The translations under genes were made by a program, and so were the position numbers. This document shows positions 8,182 through 17,566 of a DNA stretch of 64,000 nt, piece by piece. A model generated the notes under the pieces. That model saw only the letters and a program-made list of their open reading frames with translations, did not search any database and was not told the DNA's origin. The DNA is taken from NCBI GenBank assembly GCA_905182555.1, contig CAJJBX010000016.1, positions 62,001 to 126,000 on the forward strand, written 5' to 3'. Position 1 is the first letter of the stretch, and each line of letters starts with the position of its first letter. The stretch is from an uncultured Ilumatobacter sp. (GTDB taxonomy: Bacteria > Actinomycetota > Acidimicrobiia > Acidimicrobiales > Ilumatobacteraceae).

Positions 8182-9294
8182 TCAGCGTTCGAACAGTGCC
8201 GAGACGAACTCTTCGGGATCGAAGTCGATCAGATCGCCAATCGTCTCACCAATGCCGACAAGCTTCACCGGGATTGCGAGTTCCGTCTCGATCGCGAACA
8301 CGATGCCACCCTTGGCCGAGCCGTCAAGCTTGGTGAGGACCACGCCGGTGACGTTGGTGACCTCACCGAACTCGCGTGCCTGCGTGAGGCCGTTCTGACC
8401 GGTGGTTGCGTCGATGACCAGCAACGTTTCGGTGACCGTTCCGGCACCCTTTTCAGCAACTCGCCGGACCTTGCCGAGTTCGTCCATCAGGTTGCTCTTG
8501 GTGTGGAGCCGCCCGGCGGTGTCGGCCATGACGAGTTCGACCTTGTTTGCGGCAGCTTTACCAACGGATCAAAATCCTCAGGCAATTTATCAAGCCAGGC
8601 CTCAGTTTTAGCCAACTCTTCAGTTTCGTAAGTTTCAGTCTTCCAAATCTGGAACGTGTCACCAGCTGCAATGAAGAACGCCTCAGATTCGAGATCAATT
8701 TTTGTGCGCAGCTTCGATGGTAAAACCAAACGGCCAGTTTCATCCACTGCTGTTGGAAAGGATTGGCCATGAAACAATCTTGAGGGAGCGGTCGGAGCCG
8801 ACAAGCCGCTTGGTCATCTCCGCTTGGAGCGCGTCGAGGAGGTCTGAGGGCTCGGTGATTTCCTTGTTCGCAACTTTGACGCGCAGTCCACTGAGTAGTT
8901 CGTCAGCGATTGCCACGCCGACGTCGGCGCGCAGGTCGAGCGTTTCAAGGTCGTCGAACGACTCATCGGTGATTGCTGAGCGGCCGAGCACGCCGGCAAT
9001 TGCGCCAGCAAACGTGGACCGGGCCTTCGCCAGGCGCTCACGAAGGGTGCCAGCAGGCGGTTCCTCTTCGACCGCAGGTTCATCTTCGACTCCAGAATCG
9101 ACTTCGGAATCGACCTCCGGCTCAGCAACGAGCGTGTCGCCCTCCGACTGTGCAACCGGCGGCCTGGCCGGTGGCGGCGTCGGCCGACCCGGCGCTGGTT
9201 GACCAACCGACTTGCGACGATTGAGGAGGACGACGCCGATGCCAAACGCAACGACGAAGACCGCCAGGATCAGAAAAAAGAACTCGATACCCAT
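8182..9294 (-). pseudogene. ftsY: SRP receptor FtsY, interrupted by foreign mraZ-like segment
   Basis: FtsY is the membrane-docked GTPase that receives the SRP. The N-terminal part (8783-9294) has a hydrophobic anchor FFFLILAVFVVAFGIGVVLL, an acidic proline-rich A domain and the N domain ending near TKRLVGSDRSL. The C-terminal part (8182-8550) has ANKVELVMADTAGRLHTKSN, LLVIDATTGQNGLTQA, VVLTKLDGSAKGGIVF and DFDPEEFVSALFER. The block in between, which should hold the P-loop (GxxGxGKTTT) and the DTFRAAA motif, is missing and replaced by about 230 bases of mraZ-like sequence in another frame. As written, no functional GTPase could be made. Position between smc and ffh is canonical. Confidence 0.9.
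8552..8782 (-). other. Foreign fragment: C-terminal half of an mraZ-like gene inside ftsY
   Basis: Read on the minus strand this stretch encodes FPTAVDETGRLVLPSKLR, then AFFIAAGDTFQIWKTETY and WLDKLPEDFDPLVK. That is the second SpoVT/AbrB-like lobe of MraZ, a division-cluster regulator, in the form seen in Alphaproteobacteria. Base composition is clearly more AT-rich than the flanks, with codons such as TTA, AAA and GAA. It has no start or stop of its own and replaces, rather than adds to, ftsY sequence. An assembly or gap-filling chimera is the most economical reading. Confidence 0.75.
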
Positions 9295-9452
9295 GAGTCG
9301 CCGACGCTATCTGTCACCTCGACGGGTCGGACCGAACATCGACCGCGGTCCGCCAGGGCAGCCCCTCAGTTCTGAGGCCTCTCAGGTGGCCCGAGAACAA
9401 GGCGCCTGATGACGTCGTTGAGCTTGCTGAATGAGGAGTTCACGCAACGCAG

Positions 9453-12400
9453 CTATCGGGCCAACTGTGCGGCCTCAGACGCGCGTTCGGTGACGACTTT
9501 GGATGACCCGCCCGGTTGCATGCTGACGCCGAGGAGCACGTCACCAGCTTCCATCGTGCGCTTCTGGTGCGAGACCACAATGAGCTGGGCGTCCTTGCGG
9601 AACTCCTGAATGAGGCCGAGGAACCGGTGCAGGTTCACATCATCGAGCGCAGCTTCGACTTCGTCCATCACATAGAACGGCGACGGACGTGATCGGAAGA
9701 CGGCGAAAAGGTAGGCGAGCGCCGTCAGCGAGCGCTCACCGCCCGAAAGAAGCGAGAGCTTCTTAACGTTTTTGCCGCTCGGTTTTGCTTCGACATCCGT
9801 GACGTATCGCCAAACCAACCGTCAACAATGACAGTTACGTCGATATTTACGATGTCGCCGACCTTGAGTTTTTTGTCACCTGGAATGCCGTGGCAAACCA
9901 CGTGGTTAACTGAAATCGACCGCCGCGATCACACGGGAGAGTTCCCGGCGAGTCGTCCGGACGTCTTCAAGTTGTTCTTCGAGGAACGCGTGCCGAGTCT
10001 GTAGTTCGTTGAACTCTTCAAGCGCCAACGGGTTGATCGGACCGAGCAACCTCAGTTCCCGCTCGAGTTCGCGGACACGTCCTGCCGGCGTTGCTCCGTC
10101 AGGAACTTCGGGCATTTCAGCGGCTTCGGCGACAGCCGGCTCGATGTCGAGATCCCGGCGCAACGTTTCGATCGCGGTTTCGAGGCGCAGTTTGGCTTCG
10201 GCCTCTTCAAGCTCAGCCTTGCGAGCCCGCTCGCGGGTGACGTCGAGCGACTTTTCCTTGTCGGCTCGTTCTCGCCGCAGCGTGTCAAGTTCGGAGCTGA
10301 AGCCGCGGACTTCGTCGCTCTGCTTGCGGCGTTGCTCTGCCAGCTCAGCGTGATGGCCTTCGACGACGTGGCGATGTTTCTCGACAAGCCCGGCGAGCCG
10401 ATCGATCACCGCAATCTGACGCTCGATGATCATCCGTTGGCCCTCAGCCGCGATACGTGCGTCCTTGTCCGCCTCAAGGCGGCGCTCAGTCTCGGCGAGG
10501 CGCCGCTCGTTCAGCTGATGACGTTCCTGGAGCCCGGCGTAACGAACCTCAATGTCTTTGCGACGCGATGCGAGCAGGGCTGCTCGAGCTTCGAGTTCGG
10601 CACGAAGTTCACCGCGGGCGCGTGCCGCTTCGGCCTCGGCCTGCTCGTCGCTTTCGAGTGCCGGGAGCAGCGCCTCAATCTCGCCGACTCGTCGCTGCTC
10701 ACGCGTGATGTTGGTCTCGGCGTCGTTAACGTTCTGATCGAGCGTTTCCAGTTCGGCGTGGACCGCTCGGTGCTCACCCTGGGTACGTGCGAGCCCCTGC
10801 GCCGCTGCGCTGAATCGAGCATCATTGGAGTCGAGCTTTTTCGCCAGCTCGCGTTCGGTGTTCTGCGTCGTGCGGAGCCTCTGCTCGGCCTCAGCAACAG
10901 CAGCCTTCGCTGCATCGAATTCAGCGGTGGCTGCAATTGATTGCTCGGTCGCTTCATCGAGCGCCGACGCCGTGGCACCACTGCCGGCGGTTCCGATTCT
11001 CCAACCGCTGATGCCAAAACGGTCGCCGCCGCCGGTGACGACGACTGCTTCGGGATGCTGCATTGCTGCGTCGAGCGCATCGGACAGGTTGTCGATACGG
11101 ACTGCCGAACCGAGCAGCCCGTCGAGCAGAGCGTCGACGCCCGGCCGCTGGCTACGGGTGTGCGGTCGGACGGCGTCGCCGACGCTCGGCGTGAGCGGCG
11201 CAGCTGGTCGGGCACCGAGTGCAATGACTGCGCCACTCGTGTCGCTGCTGCGCAGCGCGTCCAGTGCGCGGCGGCCCGCTGTTGGATCGGCGACCACCAC
11301 GGCCGTCAGCGACTCACCGAGTGCTGCCTCAACGACTGGCTCCCAGCCTTCGTCGATTTCAATGAGGTCGAGCAGGGTACCCAGGACGCCATCGACGCCT
11401 TCGAGCCGTTCGGCGCCAGCGCGGGCACGTGCGGCATCGAGTGCCATCTGTAGTGCTTCGACACGGGCCGACCATTTCGATGCGTCTTCGGCCAACTCGT
11501 TGCGAATCGACTTGCGTGCTTCGACAGTCGACTGTGCCTCGATGAGCGCCTGCTCGGCGACCTCAACTTCGCCAACGAGCGGGGCTTCGATTGCTCCTGC
11601 TTCGTCGCAGTCGGTGCGGAATCGTTCGGTGTCTTGGCTCGATGCCTGGAGACGTTCGCTGAGCGATGCCTTGCGGCTGACGAGCCGACGCAGCTCGGCT
11701 TCAGTGCGTTCGAGCGACGAGCGAATCGACTTGAGTTCGCCGCGAACTTCGGCTGCTGCGCTTGCAGCCTTCGTGGTGGTCTGGTCGGCACGGACGGCGT
11801 CCATGATGTTCTCGCGCTCGGACTTGAACGACTCCTCGTCGAAACCCAGCTGGCCCGTCTCCGGCTCCAACAGACCGAGCTCGCCGGCGGTCTTGTCGAT
11901 CTCGTCACGGAAACGAGCAGCATCGGCCTCGAGGTTGGCGACGACACCAGCATCGAGCAACTGGCCCTTGTCGCGCTCGAGCGAGCGGCGTCGCTCGACC
12001 AGCACAGCAGCAAGGCCGCGGGCGCGTTCACGTAATTGCTCGACATGCACAAGCCGATCGCTGATGTCGCTTGCTCCGCGCGCCGAAAGCTGTGCCTCGA
12101 CCGCCATCACCGACGTGTCGAGCGCTGCGAGAGCCGCCTTCAGCTCGCCCTCGGCCGTAGAGCTTTCGAGCTTGATGACCGCCAACGCTTCGAGCTTGGT
12201 ACGCAAGCCAGCAATCTCTCGGCCGGAGACGAAGGTCTTCAGCGCGGTGAGTTCTTCAATCAGCGAGCCGTGGCGTTCCGCTGCCTTTGCCTGCCGTTCG
12301 AGTGGGCGCAGCTGACGGCGGACTTCACGCAGGAGATCTTGCACCCGAAGGAGATTCGCCTCGGTGGCATCAAGCCGGCGCTCAGCCTTCTCCTTGCGCT

Positions 12401-12914
12401 TGCGGAACTTAAGAACACCCGCAGCTTCTTCGATGATTGCACGCCGGTCTTCTGGACGAGCGTTGAGGACCGCGTCGATCTGGCCCTGGCTGACAATCAC
12501 ATGCTGCTGACGGCCGACACCAGCATCACTCAGCAACTCCTGCACGTCGAGGAGGCGGCAGCTGACGCCGTTGATCATGTACTCGGACTCACCGGTGCGG
12601 AACAAGATGCGCGACACCGTGACCTCGGTGAAGTCGAGGCCGAGCGTGCCATCGGAGTTGTCGATAGTGATGCTGACCTCAGCGCGGCCCAGCGCAGGGC
12701 GCTTAGCGGTTCCGGCAAAGATGACATCGTCCATCTTCTGGGAGCGGACAGACTTCGGCGACTGGGCGCCGAGCACCCAGGCAATGGCGTCGACAACGTT
12801 CGACTTGCCAGAGCCGTTGGGTCCCACGACGACAGTCACGCCCGGCTCCAGCGCCATCGGCGTGCTGTCGGCGAACGATTTGAAGCCTTTGATGGTCAGA
12901 TTCTTCAGGTACAC
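9453..12914 (-). pseudogene. smc: Chromosome condensation ATPase SMC, interrupted near the C-terminal head
   Basis: SMC dimers with ScpAB organise and segregate the chromosome. The main part runs from GTG 12914 (VYLKNLTIKGFKSFAD) through Walker A GPNGSGKSNVVDAIAWVLG, a long coiled coil, a hinge with GVLGTLLDLIEIDEGWEPVV and the returning coil to [10 protein letters not shown] at about 9912. The C-terminal head resumes at about 9800 with [20 protein letters not shown] (ABC signature) and FYVMDEVEAALDD (Walker B). Roughly 40-50 residues between the two are missing, replaced by a foreign fragment of about 110 bases. It sits between mutM and ftsY as in other actinobacteria. Confidence 0.93.
9800..9910 (-). 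other. Foreign fragment: methionine aminopeptidase segment inside smc
   Basis: The minus strand encodes [20 protein letters not shown] followed by [20 protein letters not shown]. This is the highly conserved core of type I methionine aminopeptidase, in which the aspartates of NIDVT and GDTSRM are metal ligands, in a form typical of Alphaproteobacteria. It is out of frame with the upstream smc part, which stops at TAA just inside the fragment. It has no start and no C-terminal domain. Like the mraZ piece in ftsY, it replaces native sequence. Confidence 0.8.
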
Positions 12915-12954
12915 AGCGATCAAGAAGCTACTTGCTCGACACCCCACTCCCCCA

Positions 12955-13003
12955 ACCCCTGGTCACACTGTGTCTCACACTGTGTCAGGCACAGTGTGAC
13001 CGG
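12955..13003. repeat. Dispersed palindromic element, copy 1
   Basis: GGTCACACTGTG at 12961-12972 and CACAGTGTGACC at 12990-13001 form a perfect 12-bp inverted repeat. A further CACACTGTG copy lies in the loop. It fills the gap between mutM and smc. Related elements occur at 18829-18882 and 25522-25556, always between genes. Confidence 0.7.
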
Positions 13004-13016
13004 AACAGCGCGGATG

Positions 13017-13853
13017 TCAGCGTTGGCAGATCGGGCAATAGTGCGTCGACCTGCCGCCAGCGACGATGCGCCGGATCCAGCCTCGACCGCAGGTGCTGCA
13101 TCGCTCGCCAGCACGGCCGTACACGCGGTGTTCGTTTTGGAAACTGCCGCTCTCGCCATCGACGTCGACGTACTGTGCATCTCCAAGCGTCGAACCGCCC
13201 ACCTCGATCGACGCCATGAGGATGTCGATGATCGCCGAATGTAGCCGCCAGGTCGCCGCTGCATCGATGGTATTCGCTGGCCGTTCGGGCCGGAGGCGCG
13301 ACCGATGGAGAATCTCATCGGCATAGATATTGCCGATCCCGGCGACGTATTGCTGGTCGAGCAGAAACGGTTTGAGCGCCTTGCTCGTTCCACGGACCAT
13401 TTTGCGCAATGCGGTGCGCGGGAAGTCTTCCGCAATCGGGTCGGCACCGAGTTGGGCGAGGGGCGGGAGCTCGACGGCCACATTTGCCGGGTCATAAACG
13501 ACCACCTCACCGAAGGTGCGCGGGTCAACAAACCAGCACTCGGTGCCGTTGTCGAGGTGCATCACGACGTGCGTATGGGCTGGACGGTCGGCGCCAGCAG
13601 GCGCGAGGAGTACTTGGCCGCTCATCCGCAGGTGGATCATCATCGAATCGCCAGAGTCGAGCGGCATGATGAGGTACTTCCCGCGCCGCTCGGCGCGCAA
13701 AACGGTCGTGTTGGTCAGGCCGTCGATCAACGCCTCACGAGACGTCCGACGCACCACACGCTCTCGACCGACATCGACTCGCTCGATCCGTCGGCCGGCG
13801 AGTTGCTGCTGCAGACCACGCCGAACGGTCTCGACCTCAGGCAGCTCGGGCAT
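13017..13853 (-). CDS. mutM: Formamidopyrimidine-DNA glycosylase (Fpg/MutM)
   Basis: MutM removes 8-oxoguanine and ring-opened purines and nicks the strand by beta,delta-elimination. The protein begins MPELPEVETVRRGL, in which Pro2 is the catalytic nucleophile and Glu3 an acid. RGKYLIMPLDSG includes the conserved lysine of the N-terminal domain, followed by HLRMSGQVLL. GIGNIYADEILHRSRLRPE is the helix-two-turn-helix. The C-terminus is a complete zinc finger with CSTCGRGW and CPICQ. The 278-residue length is normal. It starts three bases after the rnc stop, so the genes are tightly coupled. Confidence 0.97.
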   Translation of the reverse strand: MPELPEVETVRRGLQQQLAGRRIERVDVGRERVVRRTSREALIDGLTNTTVLRAERRGKYLIMPLDSGDSMMIHLRMSGQVLLAPAGADRPAHTHVVMHLDNGTECWFVDPRTFGEVVVYDPANVAVELPPLAQLGADPIAEDFPRTALRKMVRGTSKALKPFLLDQQYVAGIGNIYADEILHRSRLRPERPANTIDAAATWRLHSAIIDILMASIEVGGSTLGDAQYVDVDGESGSFQNEHRVYGRAGERCSTCGRGWIRRIVAGGRSTHYCPICQR

Positions 13854-13856
13854 CGA

Positions 13857-14549
13857 TCAGCCCAGTGCATCGGCTGCGAGCGAAGCGGCTGCCTGTTCGG
13901 CGGCTTTCTTCGAACGACCGAACCCTGCTCCGAGGATGTCACCGTCAATGACCACCTCAGCGTGGAAGCGCTTCGCGTGATCCGGGCCCGTTGAAGTGAC
14001 CACGTAGTCGGGCGCGCCCTTGCCGGCGTGGGCAGCGAGTTCTTGGAGGTGCGTCTTGTGATCGAGTTGGTCGAGCCGTTCGATCGACGTCGACAGGCGC
14101 GGTGCGACCCAACGTTCGACCATGGCGTACGCCGGTTCGGCCCCGCCGTCCAGATACACGGCACCAAGCACGGCTTCAAACGCGTCGGAGAGAAGCGACG
14201 GCTTCTCGGCTCCGCCCGCAGCCGCTTCGCCCTTGCCAAGGAACAGATACCGGCCGATACCAATTTCTTCTGCAACCTCAGCGAGTGCGTTTGCATTGAC
14301 AACGCTCTTGCGAAGATCGGTCAGCAAACCTTCGGCCAGTGTGTCAAAACGGCGGAACGCAATATCGGCAATGACCCAACCGAGCACGGCATCGCCGAGA
14401 AACTCGAGGCGTTCGTTGCTCGGTTCGCCGGGCGTCTCAGCGCACCACGAACGGTGTGCCATCGCACGTCGCAGGAGTGCCGGGTCAGCAAATTCGTGGC
14501 CGACTCGCCGAGCGAGCAATGCCAGGTCACCGGATCCCGGATCGCTCAC
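13857..14549 (-). CDS. rnc: Ribonuclease III
   Basis: RNase III cuts double-stranded RNA, including the rRNA precursor stems visible at 50455-50597 and 47310-47325. The catalytic signature NERLEFLGDAVLGWVIAD is near residue 40, and the second acidic cluster lies in SDAFEAVLGAVYLDGG. A double-stranded-RNA-binding domain ends the protein (THLQELAAHAGKGAPDYVV, GRSKKAAEQAAASLAADAL). GTG 14549 is chosen as start because it lies seven bases past the acpP stop and gives 230 residues; an ATG at 14600 would run back into acpP. Confidence 0.95.
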   Translation of the reverse strand: MSDPGSGDLALLARRVGHEFADPALLRRAMAHRSWCAETPGEPSNERLEFLGDAVLGWVIADIAFRRFDTLAEGLLTDLRKSVVNANALAEVAEEIGIGRYLFLGKGEAAAGGAEKPSLLSDAFEAVLGAVYLDGGAEPAYAMVERWVAPRLSTSIERLDQLDHKTHLQELAAHAGKGAPDYVVTSTGPDHAKRFHAEVVIDGDILGAGFGRSKKAAEQAAASLAADALG

Positions 14550-14556
14550 GGAGGCT

Positions 14557-14835
14557 TCAGGCGCTTTCGTTGGCGTTTTCGTACACGTAGTCCACAGCAT
14601 CGCGCACGGTCTTCAGATCTTCGAGGCTCTCGTCTTCGATGGTGAAGCCAGCGACTTTCTCGCTCAGTGCCTCCTCCAGTGCTTCGACGAGTTCGATCAG
14701 CGCAAGCGAATCGGCTTCGAGGTCATCGGCGAACGACTGGCCTTCGGTGATCGTGTCTGGCTCGATTTCGAGGATGTCAGACAGTGCGTCGCGCACAATC
14801 TTCAGGACTTCGTCGCGGCTGATGACTTCACTCAT
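14557..14835 (-). CDS. acpP: Acyl carrier protein
   Basis: The 92-residue acidic protein has the phosphopantetheine attachment motif ADSLALIELV, in which the DSL serine (about residue 43) carries the prosthetic group. It is slightly longer than the usual 75-80 residues at the C-terminus (YENANESA). Its place between plsX and rnc is conserved in actinobacteria and links it to fatty-acid and phospholipid synthesis. The start ATG at 14835 gives MSEVISRDEVLKIVRD. Confidence 0.95.
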   Translation of the reverse strand: MSEVISRDEVLKIVRDALSDILEIEPDTITEGQSFADDLEADSLALIELVEALEEALSEKVAGFTIEDESLEDLKTVRDAVDYVYENANESA

Positions 14836-14875
14836 TGCGCCACTCTACCCCTCTACCAGGCTCGGGCTCTCGCCA

Positions 14876-15877
14876 TTACCCGTCGCGTTCGTCGGTCGTC
14901 ATCTCAGCTGCGATGACGTCGCGAATTTCGCCGACCAGGTCATGTTCGACCAGTTCCCTGGCGACCGCAATGCCATTCGTGATCGCCGTGGGGCTCGACG
15001 ACCCGTGCGAAATAATGCAGACACCGTCAACGCCGAGCAGCACCGCGCCGCCATACGTATCTGGGTTGAACCGCTCGTACAGCGGAAGCAGCGCTGGCAT
15101 GAGTGCGTCAGCGTGCTCCTTGTACTCCGGCTGAGCGAAGGCTTCAAGCAGCGCCCCGATGAGAAACTGCATACTGCCCTCCAGCGTCTTCAACACGACG
15201 TTGCCGGTGAAGCCGTCGGTGACGCAGACATCGATATCAGCGCTCATCACATCGCGGCCCTCGACGTTGCCAATGAAGTTGATGCCCTGGGCGTTCACAA
15301 GGAGTTCGTAAGCCTCCTTGCGCAGTGCGTCGCCCTTGCCGGGCTCTTCGCCAATCGACAAAAGCCCAACGCGCGGGTTCTCGATACCGAAGCCACGGCG
15401 GGCGTAGACCGAACCCATCAGAGCGAACTGCACCAGCCATTCGGCCTGGACGTCGGCATTCGCGCCAGCGTCGAGCAGAACGGTCGGGGTCGAACCAGGG
15501 ACCGGAATCGGAGTCGCGATCGCGGGTCGCTTGACGCCCTTGATGCGGCCCATGCGAAGCAGCGCAGCCGCCATCGTGGCCCCGGTATTACCAGCCGAGA
15601 TCATGGCGCTGGCGTTTCCATCGCGCACAGCCTCGGCAGCCCGAACGAGCGTCGAGTCCTTCTTCTTGCGAACGCTCTGCGCTGGATCATCCTTCATACC
15701 AATGACTTCAGAGGCAGGAATCAGATCGAGCGTGACGCCACCAGAGGTGAGGCCCGCGAGGTCTTCAGGGCCAACCAGAACGACCGGGGTACCGGCAGCG
15801 ACGGCAGCAAAAGCGCCCTCAAGGTTGGGTTGTGGCGCGGCATCGCCGCCCATTGCATCGACAGCGACGGGGAGCAT
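14876..15877 (-). CDS. plsX: Phosphate acyltransferase PlsX
   Basis: PlsX converts acyl-ACP and phosphate to acyl phosphate, the donor used by PlsY in the first step of phospholipid synthesis. The 333-residue protein begins MLPVAVDAMGGDAAPQPNLE, a hallmark N-terminus. Further family segments are SAGNTGATMAAALLRMGRIK, LLDAGANADVQAEWLVQFAL and DGFTGNVVLKTLEGSMQFL. ATG 15877 is the start; the frame remains open upstream but runs through rpmF. The rpmF-plsX-acpP order is widespread. Confidence 0.96.
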   Translation of the reverse strand: MLPVAVDAMGGDAAPQPNLEGAFAAVAAGTPVVLVGPEDLAGLTSGGVTLDLIPASEVIGMKDDPAQSVRKKKDSTLVRAAEAVRDGNASAMISAGNTGATMAAALLRMGRIKGVKRPAIATPIPVPGSTPTVLLDAGANADVQAEWLVQFALMGSVYARRGFGIENPRVGLLSIGEEPGKGDALRKEAYELLVNAQGINFIGNVEGRDVMSADIDVCVTDGFTGNVVLKTLEGSMQFLIGALLEAFAQPEYKEHADALMPALLPLYERFNPDTYGGAVLLGVDGVCIISHGSSSPTAITNGIAVARELVEHDLVGEIRDVIAAEMTTDERDG

Positions 15878-15900
15878 GTCCGCAAGAGATCCGGAGGGGA

Positions 15901-16077
15901 TCAGACTTCGACGACGACGCGGTCGCGGTACCAGCCGCACTCGCCACACACCGTGTGCGGTGTCTTGGCGTTGCCGCAACGGGGGCAGATGCTCCGCGGC
16001 GGTGTCTGCAGCTTCCAGGCGCTCGCACGACGGCTGCGCGTTTTCGACTTCGAAGTCTTCTTCTTGGGAACGGCCAT
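15901..16077 (-). CDS. rpmF: 50S ribosomal protein L32
   Basis: The 58-residue protein starts MAVPKKKTSKSKTRSRRASA and contains CPRCG and CGECG, the two zinc-binding pairs of the C+ type of bL32. Presence of all four cysteines implies the zinc form. It precedes plsX by 23 bases on the same strand. The frame remains open upstream, but the MAVPKKK start is diagnostic. Confidence 0.96.
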   Translation of the reverse strand: MAVPKKKTSKSKTRSRRASAWKLQTPPRSICPRCGNAKTPHTVCGECGWYRDRVVVEV

Positions 16078-16281
16078 CGTTCGCTCTTTCGCTACTGCAT
16101 CGACCACTCTGGTCGACTGGAGATCTGATTCGCTGGCGGCGAGGAGCCTCGCAGCGACGTGCAACGTTATCGGCCCTCAGCCACAATCAACATGCGGCGT
16201 GACGAACGCGTGCCTCTGTGCCCCATCTGTTTGCCTGACTCTCGCGGCTGACATGGCAACCACCTGAGTCCCGCAGACGGT

Positions 16282-16791
16282 TCAATCGTCGAGAACGAGG
16301 CCGTCAAGATCAGCCCAGCGATGGTCGGTCACCGTGTTGTCACAGTTGCAGGAGGCCTTATTCCAATCGATACCGCAGGCCGGACAGAGACCTTTGCAGT
16401 CGGGCTGGCAAACCTGTTCTGCGTCGAGTTCAATGAGGGCCAACTCGCGAACCATCGGGACCAGGTCGAGTTGACCGTTCTCGATTGGGTAGGCCTCTTC
16501 GTCGATCGTTTCGATCTGGTAGCGCTCGTCGATGTCGACTTGGGCCACACCAGTGAGGTCCTTGAGGCAGCGACGACACGGTGCCGACCACGGCGCTCCG
16601 ACAGTTCCGGTGACGGCGATCCCGTCGTTCATCGATTCGAGTTCGATTGCAACGTCAATCTCGCCGTTCAATCGCTCGTGAACGACTCCGAGCGCCTCAG
16701 CCGAGATTTCCTCAATCACCGGCAGGGTGGCTCCCGGCCGCCGCAACAGCTCGACCGCATTGATTCGAAGAGGCCGCAGCAAATCCACCAT
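16282..16791 (-). CDS. DUF177/YceD family protein
   Basis: This family is linked to 23S rRNA accumulation and sits next to rpmF in most bacteria. The 169-residue product shows the typical ending QPDCKGLCPACGIDWNKASC, with a metal-binding cysteine cluster, and an internal PCRRCLKDL pair. It lies upstream of rpmF, the standard DUF177-rpmF pairing, though the gap of about 200 bases is longer than usual. A direct biochemical role is not established for actinobacterial members. Confidence 0.9.
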   Translation of the reverse strand: MVDLLRPLRINAVELLRRPGATLPVIEEISAEALGVVHERLNGEIDVAIELESMNDGIAVTGTVGAPWSAPCRRCLKDLTGVAQVDIDERYQIETIDEEAYPIENGQLDLVPMVRELALIELDAEQVCQPDCKGLCPACGIDWNKASCNCDNTVTDHRWADLDGLVLDD

Positions 16792-16954
16792 TGAGAAAAC
16801 GCTACCGCAAGCCCGTCACTCCGAGAGTCCGTTCCTCAGTCTTCTGTCAGCAGCGGCGATCACGGTTCGGTGAGGTCAGAAGCATGATTCCGAGTTGACC
16901 TCCGACCACGAGCGGTGAGAGCTGCCGCGGAGATCGCCAAAGCTGGCGCCGCTG

Positions 16955-17566
16955 CTAGTGGTCTTGGTCGAAGAAGGCGTTAGAGGCAAGCGAATCGTCG
17001 ATAACCGGCAGGCCGCCCGTGTTCGTCGCGTCGGGTTGCGGATCACCAATCGACAAGCGCTGGCGCCCAGCGTTGACCGTCTTCTGCAACTTGTCGAGCA
17101 GAATTTCAAAGCTGCCCAGCCGCTGGTCGAGGAAGTCTTCGGTCTCGTGCTTCAAGCGCCGGGAGTCGGCGTCTGCAGTCTCCATGACGGTCCGAGCTCG
17201 CTGCTCGGCGGCACGCACAACCTCGGTGCGCTGCACCATGCGCTCGGCACGGACACGAGCGGCTTCGAGTAGTTCGTCGGCTTCGCGACGAGTTTTGGCG
17301 ACGAAGTCCTGTCGCTCCTTCAGCATCCAACGCGCCTGGCGGAGTTCGTCAGGGAGGCGATGGAGTGCTTCATCAAGCAGTTCGACGACTTCGTCGCGGT
17401 CGATGCGCGGCGACGACGACAACGGCATCGTTGGTGCGTCGGCGATGATGTCGATGACGCGGCGGAGCAATGTTTCGGCATCGCCGACCGGCCCCGTTGG
17501 AAGCACTGGGCTCCGGGTAGGCTCGTCGATCTCTTCGTACTCGTCGTAGTTGTCGTCGTAACTCAT
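16955..17566 (-). CDS. DivIVA-like coiled-coil septation protein (SepIVA-type)
   Basis: The 203-residue protein has an acidic N-terminus (MSYDDNYDEYEEIDEPTRSP), then a long alanine- and arginine-rich coiled coil (about residues 75-170, for example RREADELLEAARVRAERMVQ). It corresponds by position and composition to the mycobacterial gene between coaD-side genes and the DUF177-rnc-fpg-smc cluster. That gene (Rv2927c, SepIVA) is a DivIVA-like protein needed for division. Annotation pipelines often mislabel such proteins as ATP synthase subunit B because of the coiled coil. Its start overlaps the coaD stop by four bases. Septal function is inferred from synteny. Confidence 0.75.
   Translation of the reverse strand: MSYDDNYDEYEEIDEPTRSPVLPTGPVGDAETLLRRVIDIIADAPTMPLSSSPRIDRDEVVELLDEALHRLPDELRQARWMLKERQDFVAKTRREADELLEAARVRAERMVQRTEVVRAAEQRARTVMETADADSRRLKHETEDFLDQRLGSFEILLDKLQKTVNAGRQRLSIGDPQPDATNTGGLPVIDDSLASNAFFDQDH

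Noticed and set aside
10825-12315. Plus-strand serine-rich frame of 496 codons
   Set aside because: Antisense to smc; the low-complexity serine/alanine/arginine composition marks a shadow frame.
14639-16267. Plus-strand frame of 542 codons
   Set aside because: Antisense to acpP, plsX and rpmF, all of which are certain genes.
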